A stretch of DNA of 64,000 bases from Thiobius zoothamnicola (GTDB lineage: Bacteria > Pseudomonadota > Gammaproteobacteria > Chromatiales > Chromatiaceae), in assembly GCA_963678215.1 (NCBI GenBank), contig OY782758.1, forward strand, positions 1,922,001-1,986,000, given 5' to 3'. Made by a program: the position numbers and the translations under genes. How positions within the stretch are numbered: the stretch's first letter is position 1; every line of letters begins with the position of its first letter. Under the pieces are notes generated by a model. The model had not been told where the DNA came from and made no database searches. It was given only the letters and a program-made list of their open reading frames with translations. Positions 62,248 through 64,000 of this stretch are shown here, one piece after another.

Positions 62248-63705
62248 ATGCATGAGAAAACTCTGGCCGAATTGGCCGCCGGATTGCGGGTGGGCGAATA
62301 CTCCAGCGTTGAGTTGACCCGACACTATCTGGGTCGTATTGCTCAATACGATGCCAGGTTGAACAGTTTTATCACCGTCACTGCGGAGCAAGCATTGGCT
62401 GACGCCGCTGCGGCTGATGACAGATTGGCCCAAGGCGAAACAGGTTTGTTGACTGGCATACCTATCGCCTATAAGGATATTTTCTGCACCGAAGGCGTTA
62501 AAACCAGTTGCGGTTCTTATATGCTGGATAATTTCATTGCGCCTTATGATGCGACGGTTGTCAGCAATTTACGGGATGCGGGCGTTGTGATGTTGGGTAA
62601 AACCAATATGGATGAATTCGCCATGGGTTCCACCAATGAATCCAGCCATTATGGCCCGGTATTAAATCCCTGGGATACGGATTGCGTGCCTGGCGGTTCG
62701 TCGGGCGGCTCGGCCACGGCAGTGGCGGCCAGGTTGTCTGCCGCAGCGATTGGCACGGACACGGGGGGCTCTGTCCGCCAGCCAGCGGCACTGACGGGTT
62801 TGACCGGGTTGAAACCGACTTATGGGCGATGTTCGCGTTGGGGCATGGTGGCTTATGCCTCTTCATTGGATCAGGCAGGGCCGCTTGCTCAAACGGCTGA
62901 AGATATTGCTATCGTATTGGGTGGCATGGCGGGTTTCGATGCCAAGGACTCGACCAGCGTGGATCATCCCGTGGATGATTATATGAGTGGTCTGGAAGCT
63001 GATCTCAAGGGTTTGAAGATCGGCCTGCCGAAAGAGTATTTTGGTGATGGTCTGGATGCCGAAGTCGCTGAAGCCGTGTTGCAGTCGGTGCGTGTTTATG
63101 AGTCCATGGGCGCGGAAATTGTGGATGTCTCACTACGATATAACCAGCCTGCGGTGTCAGCTTATTATGTGGTCGCGCTGGCTGAGGCTTCTTCCAATTT
63201 ATCGCGTTATGACGGTGTGCGTTTCGGTCATCGTTGTGAAAATCCGCAGGATCTGGCTGATTTGTATAAACGGTCGCGTTCCGAAGGATTTGGCGCAGAG
63301 GTCAAGCGTCGGATTATGTTGGGTTGTTATACTCTGTCTGCTGGTTATTACGATGCCTATTATCTGAAGGCGCAGAAGATTCGACGCTTGATCGCCGATG
63401 ACTTCCGCCGCGTATTGCAGGAAGTGGATTTGATCGTCGGCCCAGTGACCCCGTACAGTCGCTTACCAATCGGCCAGATGATGGATGACCCGATCCGTAT
63501 GTACCTGGGGGATATTTACACGGTGACCGCCAATTTGTCGGGTTTACCCGCCATCAGCTATCCGGTTGGCCGGTCTCAGGCAGGCATGCCGATCGGCGCG
63601 CAAATGATTGGTGATTATTGGCGGGAAGGTCAGTTGCTGAGCGTCGCACATCAGTATCAGCAGCAAACGCATTGGCGTCAAATGCCAACGATGTTTGCCG
63701 CATAG
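62248..63705 (+). CDS. gatA: Asp-tRNA(Asn)/Glu-tRNA(Gln) amidotransferase subunit A
   Basis: 485 residues, an amidase-signature enzyme that releases ammonia from glutamine. The Ser-cisSer-Lys triad regions are visible: IPIAYKDIFCTEGVKTSCGS (Lys), PGGSSGGSATAVAARLSAAA and GTDTGGSVRQPAAL. Near the C-terminus GLPAISYPVG and PIGAQMIG are typical. The usual partner gatB is not next; an L-asparaginase gene follows three bases after the stop. Confidence 0.95.
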   Translation: MHEKTLAELAAGLRVGEYSSVELTRHYLGRIAQYDARLNSFITVTAEQALADAAAADDRLAQGETGLLTGIPIAYKDIFCTEGVKTSCGSYMLDNFIAPYDATVVSNLRDAGVVMLGKTNMDEFAMGSTNESSHYGPVLNPWDTDCVPGGSSGGSATAVAARLSAAAIGTDTGGSVRQPAALTGLTGLKPTYGRCSRWGMVAYASSLDQAGPLAQTAEDIAIVLGGMAGFDAKDSTSVDHPVDDYMSGLEADLKGLKIGLPKEYFGDGLDAEVAEAVLQSVRVYESMGAEIVDVSLRYNQPAVSAYYVVALAEASSNLSRYDGVRFGHRCENPQDLADLYKRSRSEGFGAEVKRRIMLGCYTLSAGYYDAYYLKAQKIRRLIADDFRRVLQEVDLIVGPVTPYSRLPIGQMMDDPIRMYLGDIYTVTANLSGLPAISYPVGRSQAGMPIGAQMIGDYWREGQLLSVAHQYQQQTHWRQMPTMFAA

Positions 63706-63708
63706 GTG

Positions 63709-64000
63709 ATGAGAACCCGGGTTTATGTGCTCTATGCTGGCGGCACTATTGGCATGCTGCCCAGGCGGCCAGATGATTTAGGCAGCCCTTTGGAACCGGG
63801 TTCTTTAGCAGCCTTATTGGATTTTTTACCGGACTTCATGCCTCTGCCGCCGGATGGCGGACTGATACGTAATCAATTAAGGCTCTCTGGTGGGCGCCTC
63901 ATTGATTTGACCTGGGGCAGTATTCAACCGGTTGATTCCGCCAATATCACCCCACAGCATTGGCACCAGATCGCAAACCGGCTTCATGATATTTACCATG
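63709..64000 (+). CDS. L-asparaginase (type I-like), N-terminal part, cut by the window edge
   Basis: The frame from the ATG at 63709 opens MRTRVYVLYAGGTIGMLPRR, with the catalytic Thr in AGGTIGM, the first asparaginase motif. PVDSANITPQHWHQIANRLH matches the substrate-side D-S-(S/A)-N-(M/I) segment. About 97 residues are visible. It converts asparagine to aspartate and ammonia. Three bases separate it from gatA, so co-transcription is likely. Confidence 0.85.
   Translation, partial: MRTRVYVLYAGGTIGMLPRRPDDLGSPLEPGSLAALLDFLPDFMPLPPDGGLIRNQLRLSGGRLIDLTWGSIQPVDSANITPQHWHQIANRLHDIYH

Overview
The window reads as a chromosome segment of a gammaproteobacterium of roughly 50% GC. The housekeeping genes support this: ruvC-ruvA, serC-serA-pheA, an mrdA-rodA-mltB-rlpA wall-elongation cluster, mreB-mreC-mreD, prmB, dnaE, purT, znuC/znuB under a Zur-type box, a short bacterial 4.5S RNA, and gatC-gatA. 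Genus and species cannot be read from the sequence alone.

Layout. 1-4.3 kb: end of ruvC, ruvA, then a leftward serC-serA-pheA operon. 4.9-17.5 kb: a rightward orphan type VI secretion (T6SS) cargo island. It holds hcp, vgrG, a DUF2169 adaptor, a PAAR-like/TNT NADase effector, two paralogous candidate immunity genes, a 2342-residue double-core RHS toxin and its candidate immunity gene. 17.7-25.9 kb: mrdA, rodA, mltB, rlpA and a large MscK-like channel. 26.0-33.8 kb: a leftward run of pilZ, tatD, mltF, an SLBB/GfcC-like gene, a yjbH-like gene and glmS. 33.8-38.5 kb: prmB and dnaE.

38.5-43.6 kb is a decayed accessory island ending at tRNA-Arg(CCG). It contains an IS630-family element and an IS5-family element, then a short integron-type cassette array without an integrase. 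The array has two attC-like sites, BrnT/BrnA modules in various states of decay and an orphan cassette gene. Next come a remnant of an MmeI-like methyltransferase, a decayed tyrosine integrase, and 33 perfect copies of the heptanucleotide TTTTGGG beside the tRNA. 44.2-52.4 kb carries an ammonium-transporter-like protein with a long N-terminal coiled coil, purT, an assimilatory nitrate reductase, znuB-znuC with an internally deleted znuA, a Zur-like box and the 4.5S RNA gene.

52.6-58.4 kb is a second, leftward T6SS cargo island: vgrG, PAAR, DUF4123 chaperone, papain-like/permuted NlpC effector candidate and membrane-anchored immunity candidate. A small deleted IS lies at its distal end. Its vgrG is nearly identical to the first vgrG over about 1.57 kb but inverted, and has a TGA at codon 54. 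58.4-64 kb holds mreD, mreC, mreB (leftward), gatC and gatA (rightward) and the start of an L-asparaginase gene.

The two T6SS islands carry cargo only: no tss sheath, baseplate or membrane-complex genes are visible, so they would depend on an apparatus encoded elsewhere. The points most worth a second look are the double-core RHS toxin with an unrecognised C-terminal domain, the H/C-type effector, the Amt-like coiled-coil protein with a substituted first pore histidine, the cassette array, and the TTTTGGG tract at the tRNA.
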